Of a DNA stretch of 64,000 nucleotides, positions 42,779-51,087 are shown piece after piece; position 1 is the stretch's first letter; the number at the start of each line of letters is the position of its first letter. The stretch is from Streptomyces sp. CBMA152 (GTDB taxonomy: Bacteria > Actinomycetota > Actinomycetes > Streptomycetales > Streptomycetaceae): assembly GCF_014596475.1 (NCBI RefSeq), contig NZ_MECJ01000029.1, positions 124,001 through 188,000 of the forward strand, in the 5' to 3' direction. The translations under genes were made by a program, and so were the position numbers. Under the pieces are notes generated by a model, which saw only the letters and a list, made by a program, of their open reading frames with translations, was not told the DNA's origin and did no database searches.

Positions 42779-43621
42779 ATGGATTCGTACGACGAGAAGG
42801 ACGTGTCGGGCCAGGAGGGGCAGCCCCGCCCACCGGAGCCCGCTGCCGAAAACGCCGGGTCAGCCGTCGGCGCCGAGGCCGCCGAACCCCGTCTGAGCAG
42901 CGAAAACGTGACGCCGTCCGATGTTCCGGAGATCACCGAGCCCGGCGTCCCCGGCCGTGGCATCGCCGCGCTGTCCCTCCCGTACCAGATCGTGGGCGCT
43001 CTCGCGCTCGCTCTCGTCGCGGTTGTCGCGGTCGTCCACATCGCGATGGTGTTTCTGCATGTCGCGCCGTCCAATACGGTCACGAAGCAGCACGGCAAGG
43101 TCGTCGACGACTGGATCTATCCCGAGTTCGAGCAGAACTGGAAGCTTTTCGCGCCCAACCCGCTCCAGCAGAACATCGCGGTCCAGGCGCGGGCCGAGAT
43201 CATGATGCCGGACGGGACGCGCAAGACGACCGGGTGGATCGATCTGTCGGCGATGGACGGCTCCGGCATCCGCAGCAACCCGCTCCCGAGCCACACCCAG
43301 CAGAACGAACTGCGCCGGGGCTGGGAGTTCTTCGTGACCTCCCACACCGACGACAACAAGCCCAACGGCCTGCGCGGCGAGCTCTCCGAGCGCTACATCC
43401 ACCGGATCGTGATGCTCCGCCTCGGCGCGCACCGTGACGGCGGCACCGTCGACCGTGTACAGGTCAGGTCCGTGACGACGTCCGTGAAGGCTCCGCGGTG
43501 GAGCGACGAGAAGATCGACACCCGGCCGTACTACCGGGTCGTCCCCTGGTGGACCGTGACCCCCGCCGATCTCCCGGCCGGCGCCGGGGCCGGCGACGCA
43601 CGGACGGAAGCCAGCCGATGA
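42779..43621 (+). CDS. DUF5819 family membrane protein
   Basis: A 280-residue protein. A polar, acidic, disordered N-terminus (~65 residues) is followed by one membrane helix (about 75-95, IVGALALALVAVVAVVHIAMVFL) and an extracytoplasmic DUF5819 domain (HVAPSNTV; YPEFEQNWKLFAPNP). The FAPNP motif and the invariant pairing with the next HTTM gene (ATGA overlap) suggest the two proteins form one membrane complex. Function is unknown; Streptomyces has this gene pair widely. Confidence 0.85.
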   Translation: MDSYDEKDVSGQEGQPRPPEPAAENAGSAVGAEAAEPRLSSENVTPSDVPEITEPGVPGRGIAALSLPYQIVGALALALVAVVAVVHIAMVFLHVAPSNTVTKQHGKVVDDWIYPEFEQNWKLFAPNPLQQNIAVQARAEIMMPDGTRKTTGWIDLSAMDGSGIRSNPLPSHTQQNELRRGWEFFVTSHTDDNKPNGLRGELSERYIHRIVMLRLGAHRDGGTVDRVQVRSVTTSVKAPRWSDEKIDTRPYYRVVPWWTVTPADLPAGAGAGDARTEASR

Positions 43622-44931
43622 GTGAGCCGAAGAGCGACTCGATGAGTGAGCCGATGAGCACTCCAGCGCCCCGTGCGCCCCATCCGTCCCCCGCGCCGCA
43701 GGCTCCACAGTCGCCGCATGCGTCCCCTACGTCACCGCAGCTTCTCCCCGTCCCCGAGAGCAAGGCCGCCCTCGCCCTGCGGCGGGTCACCGGCGCCGCT
43801 CTGGGCCCGTATCAGAGCGCGGTCGTGCGGATCGGGTTCTCCGCGACCTGGCTGCTGTTCCTGCTGCGCGAGCTGCCGCACCGCCGTGAGCTGTACGGTC
43901 CCGACGGGCCGTGGAGCTGGGACATGGCCCAGAAGCTCGTCTCCGGCAACCACGCCTTCACGGCGCTGCTGTGGACCGACAGCACGGTCTGGTTCGAGAT
44001 CGTGTACGCCGTCGCCGTGGTGTCCAGCGCGCTGATGATGCTTGGCTGGCGCACCCGCACCATGTCCGTGCTGTTCATGGTGGGCGTGCTGTCGCTGCAG
44101 AATCGGTCCGTCTTCATGGGGGACGGCGGCGACAACGTCATCCACCTCATGGCGATCTATCTGGTCCTGACGCGCTGCGCGCAGGTCTGGTCGCTGGACG
44201 CCCGGCGCCTGCGCCGCGCCGCCGCCCGCCGTGCCGAGACCGGCGAGAGCGTGCCGGACCGGGTGGGGCCGGTGCTGTGGGTGGTGCTCGGGGTGGCGCT
44301 CGCCGCGGTCACTCTCCTTGCCGACGCGGGCTGGGGCTGGCTGCTGATCTTCTGGGGTCTGTGGACGGCCCAGGCGCTGTGGTGGGCGGCGAACCGGTAC
44401 ACCCAAGGTGAGCCGCGCGCCCTCCTGGACGTCGTCGCGAACCTCGCGCACAACGCCACCATGGTGGTGATCATGGCGGAGGTCTGCCTGATCTACGCGA
44501 CCGCCGGCTGGTACAAGATCCAGGGTTCGCGCTGGCAGGACGGCACCGCGCTCTACTACCCGCTGCACCTGGACTACTTCTCGCCGTGGCCCGCGCTGTC
44601 CGACGTGCTCGGCGGCAGCGGACTGATCGTCATGCTGCTCACCTACGGAACGGTCGCCGTCCAGGTGGCGTTCCCGTTCACGCTCTTCAACCGGCGGGTC
44701 AAGAACGTCCTGCTGGTGGCGATGATGATGGAGCACGCGGGGATCGCCCTGCTGCTCGGGCTGCCGTTCTTCTCGCTGGCGATGATCGCGGCGGACGCGG
44801 TCTTCCTGCCGACCGGTTTCCTGCGCTGGCTCGGCGGCCGTGTCGCCCGGCTGCGCGAGAGGCTGCCTGCCCGAGCGGCTCAGCAGGGGCGTACGGAGGA
44901 GGAGCCGCGGCCCCGTACGCTCGTGGCGTGA
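43618..44931 (+). CDS. HTTM-domain membrane protein (vitamin K gamma-carboxylase-like)
   Basis: A 437-residue polytopic protein with a Pro/Ser-rich N-terminal ~45 residues, then about eight helices of the HTTM (horizontally transferred transmembrane) domain related to vitamin K-dependent gamma-carboxylases. Typical features are RIGFSATWLLFLLRELPHR, a GDGGDN loop after helix 4 (NRSVFMGDGGDNVIH) and AGWYKIQGSRWQDGTALYYPL. Bacterial members are not shown to carboxylate and may act on lipids or quinones. Translation is coupled to the DUF5819 gene; its end overlaps the next gene. Confidence 0.88.
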   Translation: MSEPKSDSMSEPMSTPAPRAPHPSPAPQAPQSPHASPTSPQLLPVPESKAALALRRVTGAALGPYQSAVVRIGFSATWLLFLLRELPHRRELYGPDGPWSWDMAQKLVSGNHAFTALLWTDSTVWFEIVYAVAVVSSALMMLGWRTRTMSVLFMVGVLSLQNRSVFMGDGGDNVIHLMAIYLVLTRCAQVWSLDARRLRRAAARRAETGESVPDRVGPVLWVVLGVALAAVTLLADAGWGWLLIFWGLWTAQALWWAANRYTQGEPRALLDVVANLAHNATMVVIMAEVCLIYATAGWYKIQGSRWQDGTALYYPLHLDYFSPWPALSDVLGGSGLIVMLLTYGTVAVQVAFPFTLFNRRVKNVLLVAMMMEHAGIALLLGLPFFSLAMIAADAVFLPTGFLRWLGGRVARLRERLPARAAQQGRTEEEPRPRTLVA

Positions 44932-45626
44932 GCAGCGAGAACAGCCCCAGCCCTTCCCCCTCGGACCAGGCCCGTGCGGACGAGCCCGCTCAGTACGACG
45001 ACGGGTTCGCGCCCGAGGTCGGCGTCGGGCCGCATCCGCTGCCCTGGCCGGAGGGGGAGCGCTACGACCCGGAGCTGCTCGCGCACGGCGACCGGCGCAA
45101 TGTCGTCGACGCCTACCGGTACTGGACGCGCGAGGCGATCGTCGCGGACCTGGACACTCGGCGGCACGACTTCCATGTCGCCGTGGAGAACTGGGGCCAC
45201 GACTTCAACATCGGCTCCGTCGTACGGACCGCCAACGCCTTCCTGGCGAAGGAGATCCACATCGTGGGGCGTCGTCGCTGGAACCGGCGCGGCGCCATGG
45301 TCACCGACCGCTACCAGCATGTGCGCCACCACCCCGACACCGAGTCGCTGACGAAGTGGGCGGCGGAGCAGGGGCTGCCGATCATCGGGATCGACAACCT
45401 GCCCGGCGCCGTGCCCCTGGAACGGACCGAGCTGCCCCGGCGGTGTGTGCTGCTGTTCGGGCAGGAGGGGCCGGGCCTGACCGAGCAGGCACGCGAGCAC
45501 GCGTCCGCGGTGTGCTCGATCGCCCAGTTCGGCTCGACCCGGTCGATCAACGCGGGCGCGGCCGCGGCGATCGCCATGCACGCGTGGATCCAGCGCTACG
45601 CCGAGATCCCGGGCCCGACCGGCTGA
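44928..45626 (+). CDS. SpoU/TrmH-family RNA methyltransferase
   Basis: A 232-residue SPOUT methyltransferase that 2'-O-methylates tRNA or rRNA using SAM. It has an N-terminal ~50-residue acidic tail, then the core with motif 1 VENWGHDFNIGSVVRTANAF, motif 2 LLFGQEGPGL and motif 3 IAQFGSTRSINAGAAAAIAMH, the trefoil-knot end. The substrate nucleotide is not readable. GTG start overlaps the HTTM stop (GTGA). It is convergent with paaN across 22 nt. Confidence 0.9.
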   Translation: MSSENSPSPSPSDQARADEPAQYDDGFAPEVGVGPHPLPWPEGERYDPELLAHGDRRNVVDAYRYWTREAIVADLDTRRHDFHVAVENWGHDFNIGSVVRTANAFLAKEIHIVGRRRWNRRGAMVTDRYQHVRHHPDTESLTKWAAEQGLPIIGIDNLPGAVPLERTELPRRCVLLFGQEGPGLTEQAREHASAVCSIAQFGSTRSINAGAAAAIAMHAWIQRYAEIPGPTG

Positions 45627-45648
45627 GAGAGCCGGGCCCGGGCCCGCC

Positions 45649-47337
45649 TCACGCCTGCCTGCGGACTTCCACCACGCGGAAGCGGTTGGCCACGAACGCC
45701 GCGTCGCACAGTGCCGCGTTCGCCGCCGGGTTGCCGCCCGAGCCGTGGAAGTCGGAGAACGCCGCCGTCTGGTTGACGTAGACCCCGCCCGTCAGGTTCA
45801 GGGAGAGCTGGGCGGACTCCTCCAGGCAGACCTCCTCGACCGCCCGCTCCACCTCCCGCGACGTGGTGTACGCGCCGACCGTCATCGCGCCCTTGTCGCG
45901 CACCGTGCGCCGCAGCAGCTCCAGCGCGTCGGCCGTGGAGTCGACCGCCACCGCGAAGGAGACCGGTCCGAAGCACTCGGACAGGTAGGCGGCGTCCGTG
46001 TCGGGCCCCTCCCACTGCTTGCGTGCGCCGTCCTGCTTGACGATGACGGGCGTACGCACCACCGCGTCCGGGAAGTCCGGGTTGCTGATCTCCCGGGAGG
46101 CCAGGGCGACTTCGCCGAGGCCGGGGGCCGCGTCCAGGCGCTGCTTCACATCGGGGTTGACCAGCGCGCCGAGCAGCGCGTTGGCGCGCGCGTCGTCGCC
46201 GAGCAGCCCGCCCACGGAGGCGGCGAGGTCGGCCACCACCTCGTCGTAGGACTTGTCACCCGTGTCCGTGGTGATCCCGTCGCGCGGGATCAGCAGGTTC
46301 TGCGGGGTGGTGCACATCTGGCCGCTGTACAGGGACAGGGAGAAGGCCAGGTTGGAGAGCATGCCCTTGTAGTCGTCGGTCGAGTCGACGACGACCGTGT
46401 TGACGCCCGCCTTCTCGGTGTAGACCTGCGCCTGGCGGGCGTTGGCCTCCAGCCAGTCGCCGAACGCCGTGGAGCCCGTGTAGTCGATGATCTTGATCTC
46501 GGGGCGGACGGCCAGGGTCTTGGCGATGCCCTCGCCCGGGCGCTCAGCGGCCAGCGCGACCAGGTTCGGGTCGAAGCCCGCTTCCGCGAGGACGGTGCGG
46601 GCGATCTTGACGGTGAGTGCGAGCGGGAGCACCGCGCGCGGGTGGGGCTTGACCAGGACCGCGTTGCCGGTGGCCAGGGAGGCGAACAGGCCCGGGTAGC
46701 CGTTCCACGTCGGGAAGGTGTTGCAGCCGATCATCAGCGCGATGCCGCGCGCGGCCGGGACGAACGTCTTGCTCAGCTCCAGCGGGTCCCGCTTGCCCTG
46801 CGGCTTGGACCAGGGGGCCGCGCCCGACGGGGTGCGGGTCTGCTCCTGGTACGCGTACGCCACCGCCTCCAGGCCGCGGTCCTGCGCGTGCGGTCCGCCC
46901 GCCTGGAAGGCCATCATGAAGGCCTGCCCGCTGGTGTGCATGACCGTGTGCGCGAGCTCGGGCGTGCGGGCGCCGATGCGGGCCAGGATCTCCACACAGA
47001 CCAGGGCCCGCGTCTCGGGACCGGCGTCGCGCCAGGCGCCCATGCCGGCCTTCATCGCGGGCAGCAGCACGTCCAGGTCCGGGTGCGGATACGTGATGCC
47101 CAACTCGATGCCGTACGGGGAGACTTCGGCGCCCGTCCAGTCGTCGGTGCCGGGCTGGTCCAGGTCGAACCGGGTGCCCAGCAGCGCGTCGAAAGCGGCC
47201 TTGCCGTCGTTCTCGTACGCCTTGGGGTGCTCGGGGTGCGGTGACCAGTACGCACGCGTGCGGATCGCTTCGAGCGCCTGGTCGAGCGTGGTCCGGTGGG
47301 TCTCGGTGAGCTGCTGGGGGCTGAGCTGGGCGGCCAT
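45649..47337 (-). CDS. paaN: phenylacetic acid degradation protein PaaN (aldehyde dehydrogenase-like)
   Basis: A 562-residue aldehyde-dehydrogenase-superfamily protein of the PaaN type, which lacks the MaoC hydratase domain of PaaZ. It has KPHPRAVLPLAL, the IDYTGSTAFGDWLE cofactor site, the catalytic Cys in SGQMCTTPQN, and ECFGPV near the C-terminus. In actinobacteria it probably oxidises the ring-opened semialdehyde after epoxidation. ATG at 47337 lies 9 nt after GGAG. Its promoter region is shared with the divergent 3-hydroxyacyl-CoA dehydrogenase operon and holds operator 2. Confidence 0.9.
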   Translation of the reverse strand: MAAQLSPQQLTETHRTTLDQALEAIRTRAYWSPHPEHPKAYENDGKAAFDALLGTRFDLDQPGTDDWTGAEVSPYGIELGITYPHPDLDVLLPAMKAGMGAWRDAGPETRALVCVEILARIGARTPELAHTVMHTSGQAFMMAFQAGGPHAQDRGLEAVAYAYQEQTRTPSGAAPWSKPQGKRDPLELSKTFVPAARGIALMIGCNTFPTWNGYPGLFASLATGNAVLVKPHPRAVLPLALTVKIARTVLAEAGFDPNLVALAAERPGEGIAKTLAVRPEIKIIDYTGSTAFGDWLEANARQAQVYTEKAGVNTVVVDSTDDYKGMLSNLAFSLSLYSGQMCTTPQNLLIPRDGITTDTGDKSYDEVVADLAASVGGLLGDDARANALLGALVNPDVKQRLDAAPGLGEVALASREISNPDFPDAVVRTPVIVKQDGARKQWEGPDTDAAYLSECFGPVSFAVAVDSTADALELLRRTVRDKGAMTVGAYTTSREVERAVEEVCLEESAQLSLNLTGGVYVNQTAAFSDFHGSGGNPAANAALCDAAFVANRFRVVEVRRQA

Positions 47338-47390
47338 ACGGACCAACTCCTCTTCGAGCTGGGCAGGGACGGGCGGACAGAGTTAGAGTA

Positions 47391-47404
47391 ACCGAACGAT
47401 CGGT
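47391..47404. promoter_or_regulatory. PaaR-type operator 2 (paaN / dehydrogenase)
   Basis: ACCGAACGATCGGT, identical in reverse orientation to operator 1, between the divergent paaN and 3-hydroxyacyl-CoA dehydrogenase genes. Confidence 0.8.
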
Positions 47405-47428
47405 CGGGACAAGGGGGTCCGTCGAACC

Positions 47429-47437
47429 TGTGGATAA
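47429..47437. promoter_or_regulatory. DnaA box (paaN / dehydrogenase gap)
   Basis: Exact TGTGGATAA, 24 bp from operator 2. Confidence 0.5.
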
Positions 47438-47458
47438 CTCATCGGGGAGGATCGCGTC

Positions 47459-48985
47459 ATGACCGCCATCGAAGAGAGCCGGGCCATCGGGCCGAACAGG
47501 GCCGTCGCCGTCGTCGGCACCGGGACCATGGGGCAGGGCATCGCGCAGGTCGCGCTGGTGGCAGGCCACCCGGTGCGGCTGTACGACGCAGTCCCGGGCC
47601 GGGCGCAGGAGGCCGCCGACGCCATCGCCGCCCGGCTCGACCGGCTCGTCGAGAAAGGCCGGATCGCATCGGCCGACCGCGACGCCGCCGTGGGCCGGCT
47701 GCACCCGGCCGGCGCGCTGAGCGAGCTCGCGGACGCCGCACTGGTCGTCGAGGCGGTGCTGGAGCAACTGCCCATCAAGCAGGAGCTGTTCGCGGCGCTG
47801 GAGGACATCGTCGCCGAGGACTGCCTGCTCGCCACCAACACCTCGTCCCTGTCGGTGACGGCCGTCGCGGGAGCCCTGCGCCACCCGGGCCGGTTCGTCG
47901 GGCTGCACTTCTTCAACCCGGCGCCGCTGCTCCCCCTCGTCGAGGTGGTCAGCGGCTTCGCCACGGACGAGGCGGCCGCCACGGGCGCGTACGAGACGGC
48001 GAAGGCGTGGGGCAAGACGCCGGTGCGCTGCGCCGATACCCCCGGATTCCTGGTCAACCGCATCGCCCGGCCCTTCTACGCCGAGGCCTTCGCGGTCTAC
48101 GAGGAGCGCGGCGCGGACCCGGCCACCATCGACGCCGTGCTGCGCGAGAGCGGCGGCTTCGCGATGGGGCCCTTCGAGCTGACCGACCTGATCGGCCAGG
48201 ACGTCAACGAGGCGGTCACCCGCTCCGTGTGGGAGTCCTTCTTCCACAGCCCCAAGTTCACCCCGTCACTGGCCCAGCGCCGACTTGTCGAGTCGGGGCT
48301 GCACGGCCGCAAGAGCGGGCGCGGCTGGTACGCGTACGGGGAGGGCGCCGTACGGCCCGAGCCGCACACCGCCGAGCCCGCCGAGGCCCCCGCGGCCGTG
48401 ACCGTCGTCGGCGACCTCGGTCCCGCCGCCGAGCTCGTCGCCATGATGCGCGAAGCCGGTATCGACGTGAAGACGGTCGAGTCGGGCGGCCCCTACATCG
48501 CCTTGCCGGGCGACGGCCAGCTCGTCCCGGCGGATGGGCGCACCTCAGTGGAGTACGCGGACGTCGTCTACTTCGACCTCGCCCTCGACTACCGGGGCGC
48601 CACCCGTATCGCGCTCTCCGCCAGCGAGGACACCTCCACGCGCGCGGTGGCCGAAGCCGTGGGGCTCTTCCAGAAGCTGGGCAAGAAGGTCAGCGTCATC
48701 GGCGACGTACCGGGCATGATCGTCGCCCGTACGGTCGCGATGCTCGCGGACCTCGCGGCCGACGCGGTCGCCCGGGGCGTCGCCTCGGCCGAGGACGTCG
48801 ACACCGCGATGCGCCTCGGCGTCAACTACCCGCTGGGGCCCGTCGAGTGGAACCGCAGGCTCGGCCGGGACTGGGCGTACGACCTGCTCTGTGCCCTGCA
48901 CCAGCGCTGCCCCGGAGGGCGCTATGCCCCCTCGCTCGCGCTCTACCGGCAGTCGTACAGCAACGGCGAGGAGACCGCCTCATGA
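47459..48985 (+). CDS. 3-hydroxyacyl-CoA dehydrogenase (PaaH-like)
   Basis: A 508-residue NAD-dependent dehydrogenase. The Rossmann motif is GTGTMG (20-25), the catalytic block is HFFNPAPLLPLVEVV, and the first C-terminal helical domain (DTPGFLVNRIARPF) is followed by a second 3HCDH domain (VPGMIVARTVAMLADLA; GVNYPLGPVEW). It probably converts 3-hydroxyadipyl-CoA to 3-oxoadipyl-CoA in lower phenylacetate breakdown. ATG has a GGGGAGG RBS. The stop overlaps the TetR gene (ATGA). Confidence 0.92.
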   Translation: MTAIEESRAIGPNRAVAVVGTGTMGQGIAQVALVAGHPVRLYDAVPGRAQEAADAIAARLDRLVEKGRIASADRDAAVGRLHPAGALSELADAALVVEAVLEQLPIKQELFAALEDIVAEDCLLATNTSSLSVTAVAGALRHPGRFVGLHFFNPAPLLPLVEVVSGFATDEAAATGAYETAKAWGKTPVRCADTPGFLVNRIARPFYAEAFAVYEERGADPATIDAVLRESGGFAMGPFELTDLIGQDVNEAVTRSVWESFFHSPKFTPSLAQRRLVESGLHGRKSGRGWYAYGEGAVRPEPHTAEPAEAPAAVTVVGDLGPAAELVAMMREAGIDVKTVESGGPYIALPGDGQLVPADGRTSVEYADVVYFDLALDYRGATRIALSASEDTSTRAVAEAVGLFQKLGKKVSVIGDVPGMIVARTVAMLADLAADAVARGVASAEDVDTAMRLGVNYPLGPVEWNRRLGRDWAYDLLCALHQRCPGGRYAPSLALYRQSYSNGEETAS

Positions 48986-49575
48986 CCACCGCCAAGCGGG
49001 ACACGTACACCCCGGAGACGCTGCTCACGGTCGCCGTGCGGGTCTTCAACGAGCGCGGCTACGACGGCACCTCGATGGAGCACCTGTCCAAGGCGGCGGG
49101 GATCTCCAAGTCGTCGATCTACCACCATGTCTCCGGCAAGGAGGAGCTGCTGCGGCGGGCCGTCAGTCGGGCCATCGACGGCCTGTTCGCCGTTCTCGAC
49201 GAGCCGGGGGCCACGCGCGGGCGCGCGATCGAGCGGGTCGAGTACGTCACCCGCCGTACGGTCGAGGTGCTGATGGCGGAGGTTCCGTACGTCACGCTGC
49301 TGCTGCGTGTACGCGGCAACACCAAGACCGAGCGCTGGGCGATGGAGCGCCGCCGGGAGTTCGACCAGCGGGTCTCCGACCTGCTCAAGGCCGCCGCCGC
49401 GGACGGGGACCTCCGCTCCGACATGGACATACGCCTGGCCACCCGGCTGCTGTTCGGCATGGTGAACTCGCTGGTGGAGTGGTACCGGCCGCAGCGCGAC
49501 GGCGAGGCGGACCGCGCCCAGGTCACCGAGGCCATCGTCCACATGGCCTTCGACGGGCTGCGCAACCGTCCCTGA
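48982..49575 (+). CDS. paaR: TetR-family regulator, probable PaaR
   Basis: A 197-residue TetR repressor with an N-terminal HTH (about 28-50; TSMEHLSKAAGISKSSIYHHVSGKEELL) and a helical ligand domain. It is coupled to the dehydrogenase gene and lies within the phenylacetate gene set, so it is the likely reader of the ACCGAACGATCGGT palindromes before paaA, paaN/dehydrogenase and, with one change, the bkd operon. Family members bind phenylacetyl-CoA as inducer. The assignment to PaaR is from context plus operator, not from direct sequence comparison. Confidence 0.8.
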   Translation: MTTAKRDTYTPETLLTVAVRVFNERGYDGTSMEHLSKAAGISKSSIYHHVSGKEELLRRAVSRAIDGLFAVLDEPGATRGRAIERVEYVTRRTVEVLMAEVPYVTLLLRVRGNTKTERWAMERRREFDQRVSDLLKAAAADGDLRSDMDIRLATRLLFGMVNSLVEWYRPQRDGEADRAQVTEAIVHMAFDGLRNRP

Positions 49576-49625
49576 CGTGCGCGGACCGTTGACTGTCCGG
49601 TAGATCCAGATCACCATCCACGGTC

Positions 49626-50420
49626 ATGAATGCCGTGGACGGCCGTGCTGCCGCTGTCTCCCTCTGCACCGTGACGCTGCTCATGGGGCTGACGGTGTCC
49701 GGCTGCTCCGGGGGCGGCGACAAGCACACGGCCCCGAACAAGACGGTGAACGGGCAGGCGACCGTGTCCCCGCAAGCGGCCCCTTCTCTTAAGAAGGGCG
49801 ACGACTTCGGCTGTCTGACACCCGAGCAGGCGAAGTCGGGCTCGGTCGTCTTCAAGGCCACGGACGGGGCCGCGACGGCCGGATTCTTCACGGGGCACGG
49901 CAACACGGGGATCGTGCTCGCGCACCAGGCCGACGGCAACGTCTGCCAGTGGAAGGACAAGGCCGTCGAGCTGGGCAGGGCGGGCTTCCAGGTGCTCGCC
50001 GTGAACTCCACCGGGGACGACGTCGCCGAGGTCAAGGGGGCGGCCGCCTATCTGCGCGCCAAGGGCGCCTGGAAGCTGCTCCTGATGGGCGCCTCCAAGG
50101 GCGGCACCGCCGTGGTCCAGGCGGCCACCGTGCTGGAGCCGAGGCCCGACGCGGTCGTCTCGCTCTCCGGACCCACCGCGTACGGAGCCGACGACGCGCT
50201 GGCGGCCGCTCCCAAGCTCACCTCGCCCGTGCTCTACATGGCGGGCGCGGACGACAGCCCGTTCGGTGACGCGGCGGTGCAGCTCAGCAAGGCGAGCACC
50301 AAGGCGCCGGAGAACAAGCTCTACGAGCTCAAGGGCGTTGCCGACCACGGGGTTTCGCTGCTCGACGACGCCAAGAACTGGGCGACGGTGCTCGCCTTCC
50401 TCAAGAAGCACTGCACCTAG
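49626..50420 (+). CDS. alpha/beta-hydrolase-fold lipoprotein
   Basis: A 264-residue predicted lipoprotein. The signal peptide ends in lipobox VSGC with Cys27 as the lipid-modified residue. The mature part has an alpha/beta hydrolase pattern: nucleophile elbow GASKGG (Ser within G-x-S-x-G), an acid in AGADDSPFG, and His in VADHG near the C-terminus. It is likely a secreted, membrane-tethered esterase or dienelactone-hydrolase-like enzyme of unknown substrate. It is convergent with bkdR, whose stop overlaps by 4 nt. Confidence 0.85.
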   Translation: MNAVDGRAAAVSLCTVTLLMGLTVSGCSGGGDKHTAPNKTVNGQATVSPQAAPSLKKGDDFGCLTPEQAKSGSVVFKATDGAATAGFFTGHGNTGIVLAHQADGNVCQWKDKAVELGRAGFQVLAVNSTGDDVAEVKGAAAYLRAKGAWKLLLMGASKGGTAVVQAATVLEPRPDAVVSLSGPTAYGADDALAAAPKLTSPVLYMAGADDSPFGDAAVQLSKASTKAPENKLYELKGVADHGVSLLDDAKNWATVLAFLKKHCT

Positions 50421-50914
50421 GGCGCGCCGGGGCCGGGGTCCAGGTCGGTCTCCTCGAAGACCAGCAACGTACGCGTGGACAGGACCTCGGGGATCGACTG
50501 GAGCTTGGTCAGCACCAGTTCGCGCAGCGCCCGGTTGTCCGGCGAGTGCACCAGGAGCAGTACGTCGAAGTCGCCGCTGACCAGGGCGATATGGGCGGCG
50601 CCCGGCAGTGCCTGGAGCTGTTCGCGCACCGTGCGCCAGGAGTTCTGCACGATCTTGAGCGTGATGTACGCGGACGCTCCCTGCCCCGCCCTCTCGTGGT
50701 CCACGCGCGCGGTGAAGCCGCGGATCACCCCGTCGTCGAGGAGCCGGTTGATCCGGGCGTAGGCGTTGGCGCGCGAGACGTGCACCCGCTCGGCCACGGA
50801 GCGTATCGACGCGCGACCGTCCGTCTGCAGCATGCGCAGGATGTCGCGGTCCACGGCGTCCAGCGGCCGTGCGCCCGCGTTCTGGCCCTCGTCGGCCATT
50901 TGTTCAGCTGCCAT
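50417..50914 (-). CDS. bkdR: Lrp/AsnC-family regulator BkdR
   Basis: A 165-residue Lrp/AsnC regulator with an N-terminal winged HTH (about 22-65; LDAVDRDILRMLQTDGRASIRSVAERVHVSRANAYARI) and a C-terminal RAM ligand domain (ITLKIVQNSW; VSGDFDVLLLVHS). It is divergent from the branched-chain dehydrogenase operon, as bkdR is in other bacteria, so it probably senses branched-chain amino acids. The start ATG at 50914 has a GGGAGG RBS; the open frame extends 22 codons upstream without one. Confidence 0.9.
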   Translation of the reverse strand: MAAEQMADEGQNAGARPLDAVDRDILRMLQTDGRASIRSVAERVHVSRANAYARINRLLDDGVIRGFTARVDHERAGQGASAYITLKIVQNSWRTVREQLQALPGAAHIALVSGDFDVLLLVHSPDNRALRELVLTKLQSIPEVLSTRTLLVFEETDLDPGPGAP

Positions 50915-50972
50915 GTCCCCCCGCCTCCCTAGCATGGACGACCTGTCTCTATCCCAGGCTGTGCAGAACCGT

Positions 50973-50981
50973 TTGTCCACA
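50973..50981. promoter_or_regulatory. DnaA box (bkdR / bkd operon gap)
   Basis: Exact TTGTCCACA, 34 bp from operator 3. Confidence 0.5.
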
Positions 50982-51015
50982 GGCTCGCGGTGCCTGTAGC
51001 CAAAATGCCCTCACG

Positions 51016-51029
51016 ACCGAACAATCGGT
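51016..51029. promoter_or_regulatory. PaaR-type operator 3 (bkd operon)
   Basis: ACCGAACAATCGGT, one base off operators 1 and 2, 58 nt before the E1-alpha start. It suggests the bkd operon joins the same TetR regulon in addition to BkdR. Confidence 0.65.
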
Positions 51030-51087
51030 AGGTGAGGCGCATCACACTGTCGTGCCTCCTTCCGCTCCCAAGAGGAGGTGCTTCGTC

